A DNA stretch of 64,000 nt from Kitasatospora sp. GP82 (GTDB taxonomy: Bacteria > Actinomycetota > Actinomycetes > Streptomycetales > Streptomycetaceae). How positions within the stretch are numbered: position 1 is the first letter of the stretch; every line of letters starts with the position of its first letter. Both the position numbers and the translations under genes were made by a program. Positions 1 through 8,401 of the stretch are shown here, piece after piece. Location of the stretch: contig NZ_JARZAJ010000009.1 of assembly GCF_029892105.1 (NCBI RefSeq), positions 1-64,000 of the forward strand, written 5' to 3'. The notes under the pieces are model-generated. The model was not told the DNA's origin. It did not search any database and saw only the letters and a list, made by a program, of their open reading frames with translations.

Positions 1-461
1 TCGTCCGTCGACGGCTTGACCTGCCCAGGGCGTGGCATCCAGGCACCTCCTGGACAGGCAGCCTACCAGCAAAGATCCTTAAGTCACTGGTATTGAGGCT
101 AGCCGGGCGCACTCCGCTGCTTGTTCACAACGATACGTGTTTGATGAGTGGTACTGGCAAGTCCGGGGACACTATTGTCATCGGTCGGCGGGAGGATACT
201 GAGGTAGCGCATAGCTGGCCAGGCCATGTTGTTCTTTTTGATGAAGAGAATTGGAGTCCCAGGGGGAATGCAGATTGGATCCAGTTGGGAATTAAGGGGC
301 GGCGGAAATTCTATCTGGCAAGTCCGATGAGTTTTGACAATATCTGGAAGGCCGACAAGGGTCGACCTACTGTGTATCGAAACGAAGTTCGTGGGCTCCT
401 GAGGGGAGGCTGCACGTTTTCGTCCGACCTTCAATACTTGGAGTCCCCGGAACTACCATGA
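1..461 (+). CDS. 3' end of a polymorphic toxin gene (partial)
   Basis: The frame is open from base 3 of the window to the TGA at 459-461, so this is the end of a longer gene. About 30 codons in it reads LAGRTPLLVHND, which matches the conserved junction that closes the HINT/pretoxin part of actinobacterial polymorphic toxins. The roughly 110 residues after it should be the variable toxin tip. The tip contains IGRREDTEVAHSWPGH, KFYLASPMSFDNIW and RPTVYRNEVRGLL; I cannot assign it to a named toxin family or activity. The DNA is visibly less GC-rich than the rest of the window, as is common for exchanged toxin tips. The few codons before the junction do not look like HINT sequence, so an upstream frameshift is possible. 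The next gene starts inside its stop codon (ATGA). Confidence 0.6.
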   Translation, partial: VRRRLDLPRAWHPGTSWTGSLPAKILKSLVLRLAGRTPLLVHNDTCLMSGTGKSGDTIVIGRREDTEVAHSWPGHVVLFDEENWSPRGNADWIQLGIKGRRKFYLASPMSFDNIWKADKGRPTVYRNEVRGLLRGGCTFSSDLQYLESPELP

Positions 462-967
462 ATGATTCCTCTGGAAGTCCGTTTTCGTTCCTTCGAATTC
501 AACGCAGGGAGAACTATCTGGAGAGCAGCCTTCCTTCTCCGCGCGACGCTAGAATCACCGCGATGGTGAAGCGGTTTGATGGCGAACGGGATTACTCCGT
601 AGCGAGTGCATCTATTCGGAGCATGGGTGAAACATATCTCCCGGTATTCTGTCAGAGGGCCGCAGTTCTGACGGTTCGTGCCAATGATGTCAGTCATCTG
701 AGGAGTGGCCTGCGGGCAGCGGTGCTCTCTGTCAGTGTGGATGACCTTTATGATGTCATCATTGTGCTTGCGCTTCTTTGGAACAGTGCGGAGCTCATTG
801 GGGTATCTCCCGAGGTTGAATTTCTGGGTATCGCCCGCCAGGCGGGGAAATTTGGAGGCGTGCTGGTCGACTTTCTGAAGAGAGCTCCGGAAGATAGGTC
901 CCTGGATGCCATGCAGTACTCCGTGCGAGGGGCGGGAAAGACCTTCTGGTATCGGTGTGACTGGTGA
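458..967 (+). CDS. Candidate immunity protein for the upstream toxin tip
   Basis: This 169-residue protein has no domain I recognise. Its ATG at 458 overlaps the toxin stop (ATGA), so the two are translationally coupled, which is the usual arrangement of toxin and cognate immunity genes. Its lower GC content matches the toxin tip and not the genes to the right, suggesting the two moved together. There is no signal peptide or membrane segment, so it is probably cytoplasmic; residues about 90-130 are rich in hydrophobic helix (DDLYDVIIVLALLW). The role as immunity protein is inferred from position, size and composition only. Confidence 0.5.
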   Translation: MNDSSGSPFSFLRIQRRENYLESSLPSPRDARITAMVKRFDGERDYSVASASIRSMGETYLPVFCQRAAVLTVRANDVSHLRSGLRAAVLSVSVDDLYDVIIVLALLWNSAELIGVSPEVEFLGIARQAGKFGGVLVDFLKRAPEDRSLDAMQYSVRGAGKTFWYRCDW

Positions 968-1270
968 TAGATGCCTGGAGCGCGGTATTGAGCTGGATTT
1001 CGTGAGCTCAGGATCTGGTTCCACTCAGGTTGAAAGGTCGGGGTGACAGTCTGCTGAGCCTGGGAGGCCGCGCCTGTCTCGATGACGAAATCGCCGAGGA
1101 TTGTGCTGTGCTGGAAGTGCTGTAAATCGGCGCATGAAGAGTCGTTCGCCGAGGGGCGGAGCTTGCGGTCTTCTATGGTGGGTGGGGCTATCTGCGCTGG
1201 CAGGCCTGCGCTTTGGAGCCGCTGTGCTGTATCTGCGTCTGATCGTTCCCACTGAGTTACCTGAGCCTCG
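968..1270. other. Intergenic region without a recognisable gene
   Basis: About 300 bases between the immunity candidate and the hairpin at 1271. Open frames here are short, have no convincing start or codon bias, and show no family resemblance. Composition rises from mid to high GC across the stretch, so it probably holds the right boundary of the acquired toxin segment. Confidence 0.5.
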
Positions 1271-1305
1271 GGTGACGGGCGGTCCCTCGCGAACCGCCCG
1301 TCACC
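1271..1305. terminator. Perfect 13-bp hairpin
   Basis: GGTGACGGGCGGT at 1271-1283 pairs perfectly with its inverse at 1293-1305 around a 9-base loop. There is no U-tract, as is usual for actinobacterial terminators. It lies after the toxin/immunity genes and before the DUF389 remnant. Confidence 0.65.
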
Positions 1306-1323
1306 TCAGGTCTTGCGCAAGGA

Positions 1324-1752
1324 GTGTGGGCCGACCAGGCGGAGCGGTTGGCGCTGGAGGAAAGGGTGGACGCGCTGGTCTGGGAAGCGGTCTCCGAGAT
1401 CACGCACGAGGAGTCCACCCTCAGCGTCGTCTATCAGGCCTTCATGTCCGTGGCCACCATGCTGGCGGCGTGCGGTGCGGTGCTGGACAGCGCCATTCTG
1501 ATCGTCGGGGCGATGGCGATCGGCCCGGAGTTCGGGTCGCTGGCCGGGCTCAGTGTGGCGGTGGTGCAGCGCAGGGCCCGGCCCGCCGTGCGGTCGGTGA
1601 TGGCGCTGATGGTGGGGTTCGCGATGGCAATGGTGCGGACCACCGGGTTCTCGCTGCTGATGAGTGGCCTGGGGCTGTTCAGGGCGGCACTGGCGAGCGG
1701 GCCGACCGTAGGCACCGGCGGCGGGTCGATGTCTGAGAAGATCTTCGTATGA
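1324..1752 (+). pseudogene. Truncated DUF389 membrane protein
   Basis: The readable 142 residues match the middle of DUF389 (TIGR00341-type) membrane proteins: HEESTLSVVYQAFMSVATML, then LDSAILIVGAMAIGPEFGSL and VQRRARPAVRSVMALMVGFA. Full family members are usually more than twice this length with several more transmembrane helices, so both the N-terminal part and the distal helices are missing here. The GTG at 1324 has a poorly spaced AAGGAG and sits just after a terminator-like hairpin, consistent with a fragment left by a deletion. The 3' end overlaps the next gene by ATGA, so if it is still translated it could feed ribosomes into the ADP-ribosylglycohydrolase. Confidence 0.7.
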
Positions 1753-2825
1753 CTGACCTCGTACAGTTCACCGACCGGGTGCGTGGTTCGCTGCTCGGTG
1801 GCGCGGTAGGGGACGCTCTCGGGTGGCCCATCGAGTTTCTCCGGTTGCAGCAGATCCGGGAGCGCTACGGCCCGCAGGGCGTGACCGGGTTCCCCGTCGA
1901 CCGGCCCATCGAGGTCACCGACGACACCCAGATGACTCTGTTCACCGCCGAGGGCCTGCTGCGCTGCCCGCCCGGCGCTCATCTTGCGCCGGTGATGTGC
2001 GAGGCGTATCTGCGCTGGATGCTGACGCAGCGCCTGCCGCAGCCCGAGGCGACGCCGGACGGCTGGCTGCTGGCCCAGCCCTTCCTGTACGCGAGCCGGG
2101 CACCCGGCAACGCCTGCACGACCGGCCTCGCGGATCAGCGCAGCAGCTTCAAGACCCCCGTGAGGTTCGGCAAGTTCGGCCCGGTCAACTCCAACTCCAA
2201 GGGCTGCGGCACCGTGATGCGCTCGGCGCCGTTCGGCCTGGCCCGGTTCGGCCCGGAGCTGGCCTTCGAACTCGCCGCCACCTGTGCTCAGTTGACGCAC
2301 GGACATCCCACCGGCTATCTGGCGGCCGGCGCTTTCGCGGCCCTGGTCGACCGGGTGGCGACCGGCACCGAGCTGCGGCAGGCCCTCCAGGAGACCATCG
2401 CCCAGGTCGCGGCCAGGCCCCAGGGCACCGAGACCGTCGAGGCTCTCCAGCGTGCGATGGCGGTGGCCGACAGCGGCCCGGCCACTCCCGAGGGTGTCGA
2501 GCAGGTCGGTCTCGGCTGGATCGCCGAGGAGTGCCTGGCCATCGCCGTCTACTGCGCCCTGCACGCTCTCCGAACCGGTGACGTCCGTCAGGCGCTGCTG
2601 CTGTCGGTCAACCACTCCGGCGACTCGGACTCCACCGGCGCCGTCTGCGGCAACCTGCTCGGTGCCGTCTACGGTCTGGCGGCCCTCCCGCCCGAGTGGA
2701 CCAGCACGGTGGAGGGCCGGGACACCGTCCTCCAGGTCGCCGACGACCTGGTGCTCAACTTCGCCTACGGCGACCGCAGCCGTCTCGGGGACCGCTACCC
2801 GCAGGATGTCCTGACCGCCCGCTAG
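1749..2825 (+). CDS. ADP-ribosylglycohydrolase family protein
   Basis: This 358-residue protein belongs to the DraG/ARH family (PF03747), which removes ADP-ribose from proteins or hydrolyses related N- and O-glycosidic ADP-ribose bonds using a pair of magnesium ions. Metal-binding motifs are intact: GGAVGDALGWPIE near the N-terminus, TDDTQMTLFTAEG around residue 60 and NHSGDSDSTGAVCGNLLGA near residue 290. Length is normal and there is no signal peptide, so it should act in the cytoplasm. The start ATG at 1749 overlaps the stop of the DUF389 fragment. Its substrate cannot be told from the sequence; there is no obvious ADP-ribosyltransferase next to it. Confidence 0.9.
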   Translation: MTDLVQFTDRVRGSLLGGAVGDALGWPIEFLRLQQIRERYGPQGVTGFPVDRPIEVTDDTQMTLFTAEGLLRCPPGAHLAPVMCEAYLRWMLTQRLPQPEATPDGWLLAQPFLYASRAPGNACTTGLADQRSSFKTPVRFGKFGPVNSNSKGCGTVMRSAPFGLARFGPELAFELAATCAQLTHGHPTGYLAAGAFAALVDRVATGTELRQALQETIAQVAARPQGTETVEALQRAMAVADSGPATPEGVEQVGLGWIAEECLAIAVYCALHALRTGDVRQALLLSVNHSGDSDSTGAVCGNLLGAVYGLAALPPEWTSTVEGRDTVLQVADDLVLNFAYGDRSRLGDRYPQDVLTAR

Positions 2826-2847
2826 CGCTCCACGGGCGGCGCCGGCG

Positions 2848-4050
2848 CTAGACGGCGACCTCGTCGCCCTCCACCGGGCGTTCGGTGATCGGCGTGTCGA
2901 GCTCGGGCACCAGTAGCTCGGCGCCCTTGGGCACCACCGCGACCGCCCGCCACCAGAGCTGGAGGGCCGGGGCCTCGGCCGGTTCGAAGGGGCGGCCGGG
3001 GAGGGGGACGGCGAGGTGTGCGCCGAGCGCGTGTGCGGCGGCGACCGTACGTTCGGCGGGCTCCTCCCAGGGGTGCGGGGCAAGGTTGAAGGTGCACCAG
3101 TGGATCGGCAGCATCAGCCGGCCGTCCAGGTCGAGGTGGGCCCGGACGCCCTCCTCCGGTGTCATGTGCACCTCGGGCCAGAAGTCGCTGTACGCGCCGA
3201 TCTGCACCATCGTCGCGTCGAAGGGCCCGAGCCGTCGGCCGATCTCGGCGAAGCCTGGGAAGTAGCCGGTGTCGCCGCTGTGGAAGATCCGGTTCTCGGG
3301 TCCGGCGACCACCCAGGAGGCCCAGAGGAGGTGCGGGCTGGTCTTGGGGCCACGGCTGCAGTAGTGGCGGGCGGGTGCGGCGGTCAGTGTGAGCCCGGCG
3401 ACCCGGGCCGACTCCCACCAGTCCAGCTCGATGATCCGCTCGGCCGGTACGCCCCAGTGCTCCAGGTGCGCGCCGACGCCGAGCGGGACGGCGAAGACCT
3501 CGGTGGCGCCGGCCAGGGCCCGGACGGTGTCCATGTCCAGGTGGTCGTAGTGGTCGTGCGAGATCACCACCACGTCCACGGCACCGAGATCGGTCAGCGA
3601 GATCGGCACCGGGTGCAGCCGCCGGGGCCCGGTCCAGCTGACCGGTGAGCAGCGCTCGCCCCAGACCGGGTCGAACAGCACCCGGCGGCCGTCCAGTTCG
3701 GCCAGGACGGTGGCGTGGCCCAGCCAGGTCAGCCGCAGTCCGGAGGCAGGCGGCTCGGCCAGCTCGACCGGCCGCAGCCGGTGCAGCGGGACGGCGGCGG
3801 CGGGCACCCGGCGCGGACGGTTGGCGGTGAGCTGCGAGCGGGTGATCTCCAGCGGCGAGCGGTCGTAGACCAGCCGCCTGGTCGGTACGGGGTTCTGGAA
3901 GGCGCCGTCGGAGAAGTTCGGCGAGTTCAGGATCCGGGTCAGCCGCTCACCGGCCGGCTCCGCGCCGAAAGCAGCGCCGAAAGCCCCGCCCAAGGCGTTC
4001 GTACGGACCCTGCGCCAGGTGCTGCGGGGGAGTCCGCGAAGTGGTCGCAT
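2848..4050 (-). CDS. NAPE-PLD-like MBL-fold metallohydrolase
   Basis: This is a metallo-beta-lactamase-fold hydrolase of the N-acyl-phosphatidylethanolamine phospholipase D-like branch (lactamase_B_2). The zinc-site motif HDHYDHLD, the preceding strand LTWLGHATVLAEL, a later HSGDTGYF and a C-terminal LPIHWCTFNL are present. The likely role is phosphodiester hydrolysis of a lipid or lipid-like substrate; the true substrate is unknown. I chose the ATG at 4048-4050 (400 residues). The frame stays open to a GTG at 4209, but that extension would begin with a simple-sequence arginine run (seven Arg) that looks like an artefact. It converges on the ADP-ribosylglycohydrolase with only about 20 bases between. 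Confidence 0.85.
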   Translation of the reverse strand: MRPLRGLPRSTWRRVRTNALGGAFGAAFGAEPAGERLTRILNSPNFSDGAFQNPVPTRRLVYDRSPLEITRSQLTANRPRRVPAAAVPLHRLRPVELAEPPASGLRLTWLGHATVLAELDGRRVLFDPVWGERCSPVSWTGPRRLHPVPISLTDLGAVDVVVISHDHYDHLDMDTVRALAGATEVFAVPLGVGAHLEHWGVPAERIIELDWWESARVAGLTLTAAPARHYCSRGPKTSPHLLWASWVVAGPENRIFHSGDTGYFPGFAEIGRRLGPFDATMVQIGAYSDFWPEVHMTPEEGVRAHLDLDGRLMLPIHWCTFNLAPHPWEEPAERTVAAAHALGAHLAVPLPGRPFEPAEAPALQLWWRAVAVVPKGAELLVPELDTPITERPVEGDEVAV

Positions 4051-4352
4051 GCCGGTGCCGAGTCCGGAGCCGGTGCCGAGCTGCGTGATCAGAGCGGTGA
4101 ACCGGGAGATCCAGGGGCCGGGGCTGAGCACAGCACCTCCATGGGCACGCAACCAAGCGCGTCGGCGACGTCGCCGACGCGCGACGATGCGTACGACGGC
4201 GGCGGACACCCACCGCCGTACGACAGCCGTCTGACCGGACCTTACCGTTCCGGCGGCCGTCGAACCTGGTGAACGGGGTAGCGAGCACGCCGTTCGGTGG
4301 ACTTCGAACGGCTCCGGTTGCGCACACCAACTGCCGCTGGAACACGGCGCGG

Positions 4353-4398
4353 AGCACCTGCGGAGGCCCGCACCGAAGCGTCGGTCACCGCAGGTGCT
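4353..4398 (-). terminator. Hairpin downstream of the MaoC gene
   Basis: AGCACCTGCGG at 4353-4363 and its perfect inverse at 4388-4398 form an 11-bp stem with a 24-base loop, about 55 bases after the MaoC stop. Confidence 0.55.
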
Positions 4399-4453
4399 GC
4401 CGGGGCCGGCTGTGAAGTCAGCGCCCTCGCAGGACCGTGAACGGGAGCTCTGG

Positions 4454-4909
4454 TCAGGCCGCGTAGAAACGGGTGATGGTCTCGGCCACGCAGTGCGGCT
4501 TGGTGCCGCTCTCGCTGCTGATGGTGAAGCGGACCACGGCCTGCACGCCGCCGGGGACCTCGGTCGCCGAGAGTAGCTCGGCCTTGGCCCGGACCGCCGT
4601 CCCGACCGGCAGTGGGGCGGGAAAACGGACCTTCTCCGAGCCGTAGTTGAGCGCCATCCGGATGCCGTCGACGCTGTAGCACTCCTTCGCCAGGACCGGG
4701 ATGAGGGAGAGCGTCAGATAGCCGTGCGCGATGGTGCCGCCGAAGGGGCTGTCCTTGGCGCGCTCCGGGTCGACATGGATCCACTGGTGGTCGCCGGTGG
4801 CCTCCGCGAAGAGGTTCACCCGCTCCTGGTCGACGAGGTGCCACTCGCTGGTGCCGAGTTCGGTGCCGACGGCTGCGGTGAGGTCGGCGAGCGAGGCGAA
4901 GGTCGTCAC
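4454..4909 (-). CDS. MaoC-family enoyl-CoA hydratase
   Basis: This 151-residue protein is a single hot-dog domain of the MaoC / R-specific enoyl-CoA hydratase family, which adds water to trans-2-enoyl-CoA thioesters to give (R)-3-hydroxyacyl-CoA. The family signature is clear: FAEATGDHQWIHVDPERA carries the catalytic Asp-His pair, followed by PFGGTIAHGYLTLSL. Length is typical of the one-domain enzymes. It stands alone here. The beta-oxidation-type genes at 29-32.6 kb lack a hydratase, so it could in principle serve them, but there is no physical link. Confidence 0.9.
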   Translation of the reverse strand: MTTFASLADLTAAVGTELGTSEWHLVDQERVNLFAEATGDHQWIHVDPERAKDSPFGGTIAHGYLTLSLIPVLAKECYSVDGIRMALNYGSEKVRFPAPLPVGTAVRAKAELLSATEVPGGVQAVVRFTISSESGTKPHCVAETITRFYAA

Positions 4910-5013
4910 GACGTGCTCCTGTGGGGGGTGCTGCTGGCTGGACTCCGACCCCGGAGAGTATGCCTACTCGCGGGTCACATGTCAGCGGGCAGCCCCAGGA
5001 CGGACCGGTACGT

Positions 5014-5047
5014 CGATGGACCGATGGACCCGATGGACCGATGGACC
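5014..5047. repeat. Tandem 17-bp duplication
   Basis: CGATGGACCGATGGACC occurs twice head to tail (5014-5030 and 5031-5047); each copy is itself two GATGGACC units, and another degenerate unit follows at 5055. It lies between the MaoC and PPOX genes, downstream of the latter. No function is evident. Confidence 0.75.
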
Positions 5048-5085
5048 CGGTGGGCCGATGGAACGGAGCGACGGCGACCGGAGCG

Positions 5086-5517
5086 TCAGGAGGTCTGGAC
5101 GGCCCTTCCGGCCGGGAGCAGGCGGCGGCCGCTGAGCAGTTCCGGGGTGATCGTCACGAACAGCTGCTCCTGGCCGGTCACCCACGGTCGCGGACCGGTG
5201 TGCAGCAGGTGCTCGCGCAGAACGGGGTCACGCACCACCTCGGCGCGGCCGTGGACCAGGACGGACCAGCCGGTTCTGGTCACCGCGTCGAGCTGGTCGC
5301 CCTGGAAGGCGGCCACCGTGCCGTCGAGCGCGCGGGGCACGGTGTGTCCGGCGCGCAGCGCCAGCATCAGCCGTCCGTCGGTCGTGACCTCGAAGGCCAC
5401 CGGGAGCACAGCGGGCAGCGCGTGCTCGGTGTACACCACGCGCCCGATGGGCACGGTGCTGAGCAGGTGCAGGCACTCGGCCTCGCTCAGGGTCTCCACG
5501 CGCTTGTCACGGTCCAT
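5086..5517 (-). CDS. PPOX-class (pyridoxamine 5'-phosphate oxidase family) protein
   Basis: A 143-residue split-barrel flavin-binding protein of the pyridoxamine oxidase-like family that is abundant in actinobacteria. The start of the barrel reads ECLHLLSTVPIGRVVYT, followed by ALPAVLPVAFEVTTDGRLML, then TGWSVLVHGRAEVV and a C-terminal LFVTITPELLSGRRL. Such proteins bind FMN, F420 or haem and often act as small reductases; the cofactor cannot be decided from sequence. The ATG at 5515-5517 gives the family's normal length, although the frame stays open far upstream through unrelated sequence. Confidence 0.85.
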   Translation of the reverse strand: MDRDKRVETLSEAECLHLLSTVPIGRVVYTEHALPAVLPVAFEVTTDGRLMLALRAGHTVPRALDGTVAAFQGDQLDAVTRTGWSVLVHGRAEVVRDPVLREHLLHTGPRPWVTGQEQLFVTITPELLSGRRLLPAGRAVQTS

Positions 5518-5754
5518 GGCACCGATGGTGCCGTCCCGACCCCGGGCTCGATAGGGCCCATGGTCCCTTGGCTCCATCCCGAGCCCCATCCTCAGCCGGA
5601 TCCCGAGCTGGATCCCGAGCTGCACAGATTCTCGGCCGCGCACGGCGGCGGTAGCTTGTCGGCGGTAGTCCGCCCTTGTTGCGGAGCAGATCGGCTCTAC
5701 GGGCCCCGTGGCGGCGCGTGGCCGGGCCCGGTGGTGGAGGAGGGGGCGGTGCGG

Positions 5755-6597
5755 ATGGGCGGCGGCATCGAACTGGTGGTGATCGGCGCGGACGGCGGTC
5801 CCGACCGCGCGTACGGCGGGTCCGCGCGAGCGGCGGACGGGGCCGGGCTGCTCGCCGAGGTGCTGCCCGGGCGCTGCTTCGACACCGGTACCCGGGGGTG
5901 CAGGGTGACTCTGCTGCCGCCGGACGCGGACGCCAACGCCATGCTCACCGCCCTGCGGTCGGCCGCTCAGCGCCCGGCCCGCTGGCTGGTCGTCTGCCTG
6001 CTGGGGCAACTGGTGGTCGATCCGCGCGGGCGCCGCCTGGCGCTGGTCGCCGGTGGCAGTACCTCCGCCAACGCCTACCGGCGCGGTCTGGCCTGGGACT
6101 GGGTGGTCAGCACCATGGTGCACGGGGAGGCCGAGGACACCCTGCTGCTGGTGGACACGGTCGCCGACCGGGAGACGTGGGCGGCGCTGGAGCGTGGGGG
6201 AGAGGACGGCGCGGGCGAGCTGCTGGCGCACTCGCGGGTGCCGCTGTGGGGGAGAGTCGGGCGGTTCACCACCGGACGGCGCGGACGGGACGCCGTACTC
6301 CCGGGCGGGGAGGGCTCGTTCGCCTGGGCGCTCGCGCGCGTCCTGGAGAACGGTGTACCGGGTGCGGCGGCGGCCGTCGGCCCGGCGGAGCTCCAGCCCG
6401 CGCTGGAGGCCGAGCTGGGCTGGGCCGAACCGGCCCCGGCGGTGGGGGCACGGCTGTTCGTTCCCGGCCAGAACGGCCGGTTGCTGATGCGCAATCGGGC
6501 CGCCGTGCGGGGCGCATTGGCCGGATTGTCGCTTTCTGAAGAACTGTTGGCAGTTCTGTGGCGAGAAAGTGCCCCAACGGATCCGCCTTCCGCGTAA
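5755..6597 (+). CDS. Degenerate caspase-fold protein at the left end of the Tad locus
   Basis: This 280-residue protein aligns by eye, block for block, with the N-terminal domain of the 742-residue protein at 21460. Shared blocks are LP..AD....L..LR.AA, then LLGQLVVDPRGRRLAL against [16 protein letters not shown], then DTLLLVDTVAD against [11 protein letters not shown], then VPGAAAAVGPAEL and a final RN. The pattern follows actinobacterial caspase-like (C14) domains, but the catalytic His position reads Gln85 and the Cys position lies in D134-T-V, so it should be inactive as a protease. The start is ATG 5755, spaced behind GGAGGGGG; GTG 5749 is an alternative. It precedes the lipoprotein gene of the Tad operon by about 130 bases. 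Confidence 0.6.
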   Translation: MGGGIELVVIGADGGPDRAYGGSARAADGAGLLAEVLPGRCFDTGTRGCRVTLLPPDADANAMLTALRSAAQRPARWLVVCLLGQLVVDPRGRRLALVAGGSTSANAYRRGLAWDWVVSTMVHGEAEDTLLLVDTVADRETWAALERGGEDGAGELLAHSRVPLWGRVGRFTTGRRGRDAVLPGGEGSFAWALARVLENGVPGAAAAVGPAELQPALEAELGWAEPAPAVGARLFVPGQNGRLLMRNRAAVRGALAGLSLSEELLAVLWRESAPTDPPSA

Positions 6598-6731
6598 GGT
6601 CAGGGGGCCCAAGGTGTTGCCGCAAGGGGTGGGTTGGCGAAGAATCGATGCCCCGAAGCAACACTGCGGGACGGCGGATATCTTCTGGCGGCCGCGGCAA
6701 CGGATGGGGCCGGTCGCGACGAGGTGGGGCT

Positions 6732-7355
6732 ATGCGGCAGCGCGGAAATGTGTTGCGCTCTGGGGTGGTTGGGGTCGGCGGCGTGGTTCTGCTGACGGTT
6801 CTCGCCGCATGCGCCGGTGGCGGATCCGCCGGTTCCACGGACCGTCTTGCCGCGCCTGGGGCCAGTGTTGCGAGTGTGACTCCAGTAGCTCCTTCGAGTG
6901 GTTCGGGTCCGCAGACCGTTGCTCCGACCGAAGGTCCCGAAGGGGCCGTCGGACGTGTTGTCCTGAGGATGTATCAGAGCTGGTGGGACGCCCAGACGGC
7001 GGCTTTCGGCCGATCCGATGCGGACGGTTCCCAGTTGCAGGCGTACTCCACCGGCCTGGCGTTGAGTGAGGCCCTGGCCAGTCTTCACCAACTGCACGAG
7101 GCCAAACTGGTGATGATCGGAAGTCCGCACAACTCGCCGGTGGTGAAGGCGATCGACATCAGCTCCAATCCACAGACGGCGGAGATCGAGGACTGCCTCG
7201 ATGTCGGCGACTGGCATCAGGTGGATGCCGCCACGAAGGCGCTGAAGGATCCGAAACAGCGCCTCTCGCGCTACCCCGCCACCGTTCGACTCCGCAAATC
7301 GGACGGCAGTTGGTTGATCTTCGACTTCAAGCGGGAGGTGGACCGAACATGCTGA
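6732..7355 (+). CDS. Lipoprotein at the head of the Tad operon
   Basis: A 207-residue protein with a typical lipoprotein signal: MRQRGNVLRSG, a hydrophobic stretch and the lipobox LTVLAAC. Cleavage and lipidation at that Cys would anchor it to the outer face of the membrane. After a Ser/Pro/Thr-rich spacer comes a compact domain of about 130 residues (VLRMYQSWWDAQTAAF to WLIFDFKREVDRTC) resembling small NTF2-like or Mce-associated folds, though I cannot name the family. The stop overlaps the start of the next gene by seven bases, so the two are co-translated. It probably belongs to the extracytoplasmic part of the pilus machine. Confidence 0.65.
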   Translation: MRQRGNVLRSGVVGVGGVVLLTVLAACAGGGSAGSTDRLAAPGASVASVTPVAPSSGSGPQTVAPTEGPEGAVGRVVLRMYQSWWDAQTAAFGRSDADGSQLQAYSTGLALSEALASLHQLHEAKLVMIGSPHNSPVVKAIDISSNPQTAEIEDCLDVGDWHQVDAATKALKDPKQRLSRYPATVRLRKSDGSWLIFDFKREVDRTC

Positions 7356-8290
7356 AGTCCGGTCGGCGAATGGCGATTTCGTTCGCCGTGTTACTCGGAA
7401 TGCTCGCCGCCACCCTCGCACCGGCGGTCGCGGACGAACCAGGTGGCGGCGTGGGCCCATGCGCCGTACGCGATATCTGCATCGTCATCACCGAGCCCGG
7501 CGGTGGCCCCGATCCCGGGGGGACGTCCACTCCCGGCGGCGGCAGCGGCGGCGGTGTGCAGATGTGCAGTTGGAACGGCAAGCAGTGGCCGTGCTGGGAC
7601 GATTCGCTTGGGTGGTTCTCCACCTCGGACGGCTGCTACTACCACCAGGCGGACCACCAGCCACCGGCGGGCGACCCGGCCTGGGGTGGCCACAAGCCGT
7701 CCGAGGGTGCGGTGTACGAGGTCAACTGCCGTGGCGTGGACGGCCAGCTGACGCCCAAGGACCCGATGTTCTTCGCCCAGCCGCCCGGTGGACCGCCCCC
7801 GCCGGACCGCCCCTACGACCTGGGGCTCAAGGCCCTGAAGATGATCACGCTGGCCCAGCCGCAGCTGCACGCCGCCCCGACCGGCACCGCCGTGGTCGGC
7901 GTCCCGGTCTGGCTCTGGTACGACCGCTCGGACGCCACCACGGGCCCGCTGACCGCCACGGCCAAGGGCCGGCAGATCGGCGTCACCGCGACCGTCACGC
8001 TGGCGAGCGTGCACTGGGACACCGGCGACGGCTCCGGTGTGGACTGTGCCTCGGCCGGTACCGCGTACCACCCGGACGCCGGCGGCTCACCCTCGCCCGA
8101 CTGCGGACACCTCTACCGCGCCGGCTCGGGCAGGCAGCAGGACGGCAGGTACTACCTGACCGCCACACTCGACTGGAAGGTCACGGCGGTGGTCAACGAC
8201 ACCGGGGAGAAGGTGTTCACCTTCGACTTCCCGGTGACCAGCGACAAGCCGCTCCCGCTCCGGGTCGGCGAGGTCCAGGTCCTCAACTGA
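7349..8290 (+). CDS. Secreted protein of the Tad locus
   Basis: A 313-residue exported protein with a Sec-type signal peptide (MLKSGRRMAISFAVLLGMLA... cut near APAVADE). A Gly/Pro-rich segment leads to a Cys- and Trp-rich part (CSWNGKQWPCWDD, GCYYHQADHQPP) and then a beta-rich C-terminal domain with a PKD-like element, VHWDTGDGSGVDCASAGTAY. Comparable proteins sit just before cpaB in many streptomycete Tad loci and are usually left unnamed; no ATP-binding motif is visible. The start at ATG 7349 has a good GGGAGG ribosome site and overlaps the lipoprotein stop. Confidence 0.65.
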   Translation: MLKSGRRMAISFAVLLGMLAATLAPAVADEPGGGVGPCAVRDICIVITEPGGGPDPGGTSTPGGGSGGGVQMCSWNGKQWPCWDDSLGWFSTSDGCYYHQADHQPPAGDPAWGGHKPSEGAVYEVNCRGVDGQLTPKDPMFFAQPPGGPPPPDRPYDLGLKALKMITLAQPQLHAAPTGTAVVGVPVWLWYDRSDATTGPLTATAKGRQIGVTATVTLASVHWDTGDGSGVDCASAGTAYHPDAGGSPSPDCGHLYRAGSGRQQDGRYYLTATLDWKVTAVVNDTGEKVFTFDFPVTSDKPLPLRVGEVQVLN

Positions 8291-8401
8291 CCGCCGGCCG
8301 GCCACCGACACCTCACAGCCGACCACCAGCCTCTGACAGCCGGCCCGACCGCCGGCCCTGACAGCGCGTCGAAGATCCCCCGTACGAAAGGCCGTAGCCC
8401 G

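Noticed and set aside
1101-1736. 211-codon plus frame before and across the DUF389 fragment
   Set aside because: It has no family resemblance, is Gly/Arg-rich and competes with the DUF389 frame, whose blocks are clear.
4051-4209. N-terminal extension of the NAPE-PLD-like hydrolase
   Set aside because: It would add an arginine run from simple-sequence DNA and has no better ribosome site than the ATG at 4050; not excluded with certainty.
5086-6612. 508-codon minus frame ending in the PPOX protein
   Set aside because: Only the last 143 codons match the PPOX family; the rest is antisense of the caspase-like gene and intergenic sequence.
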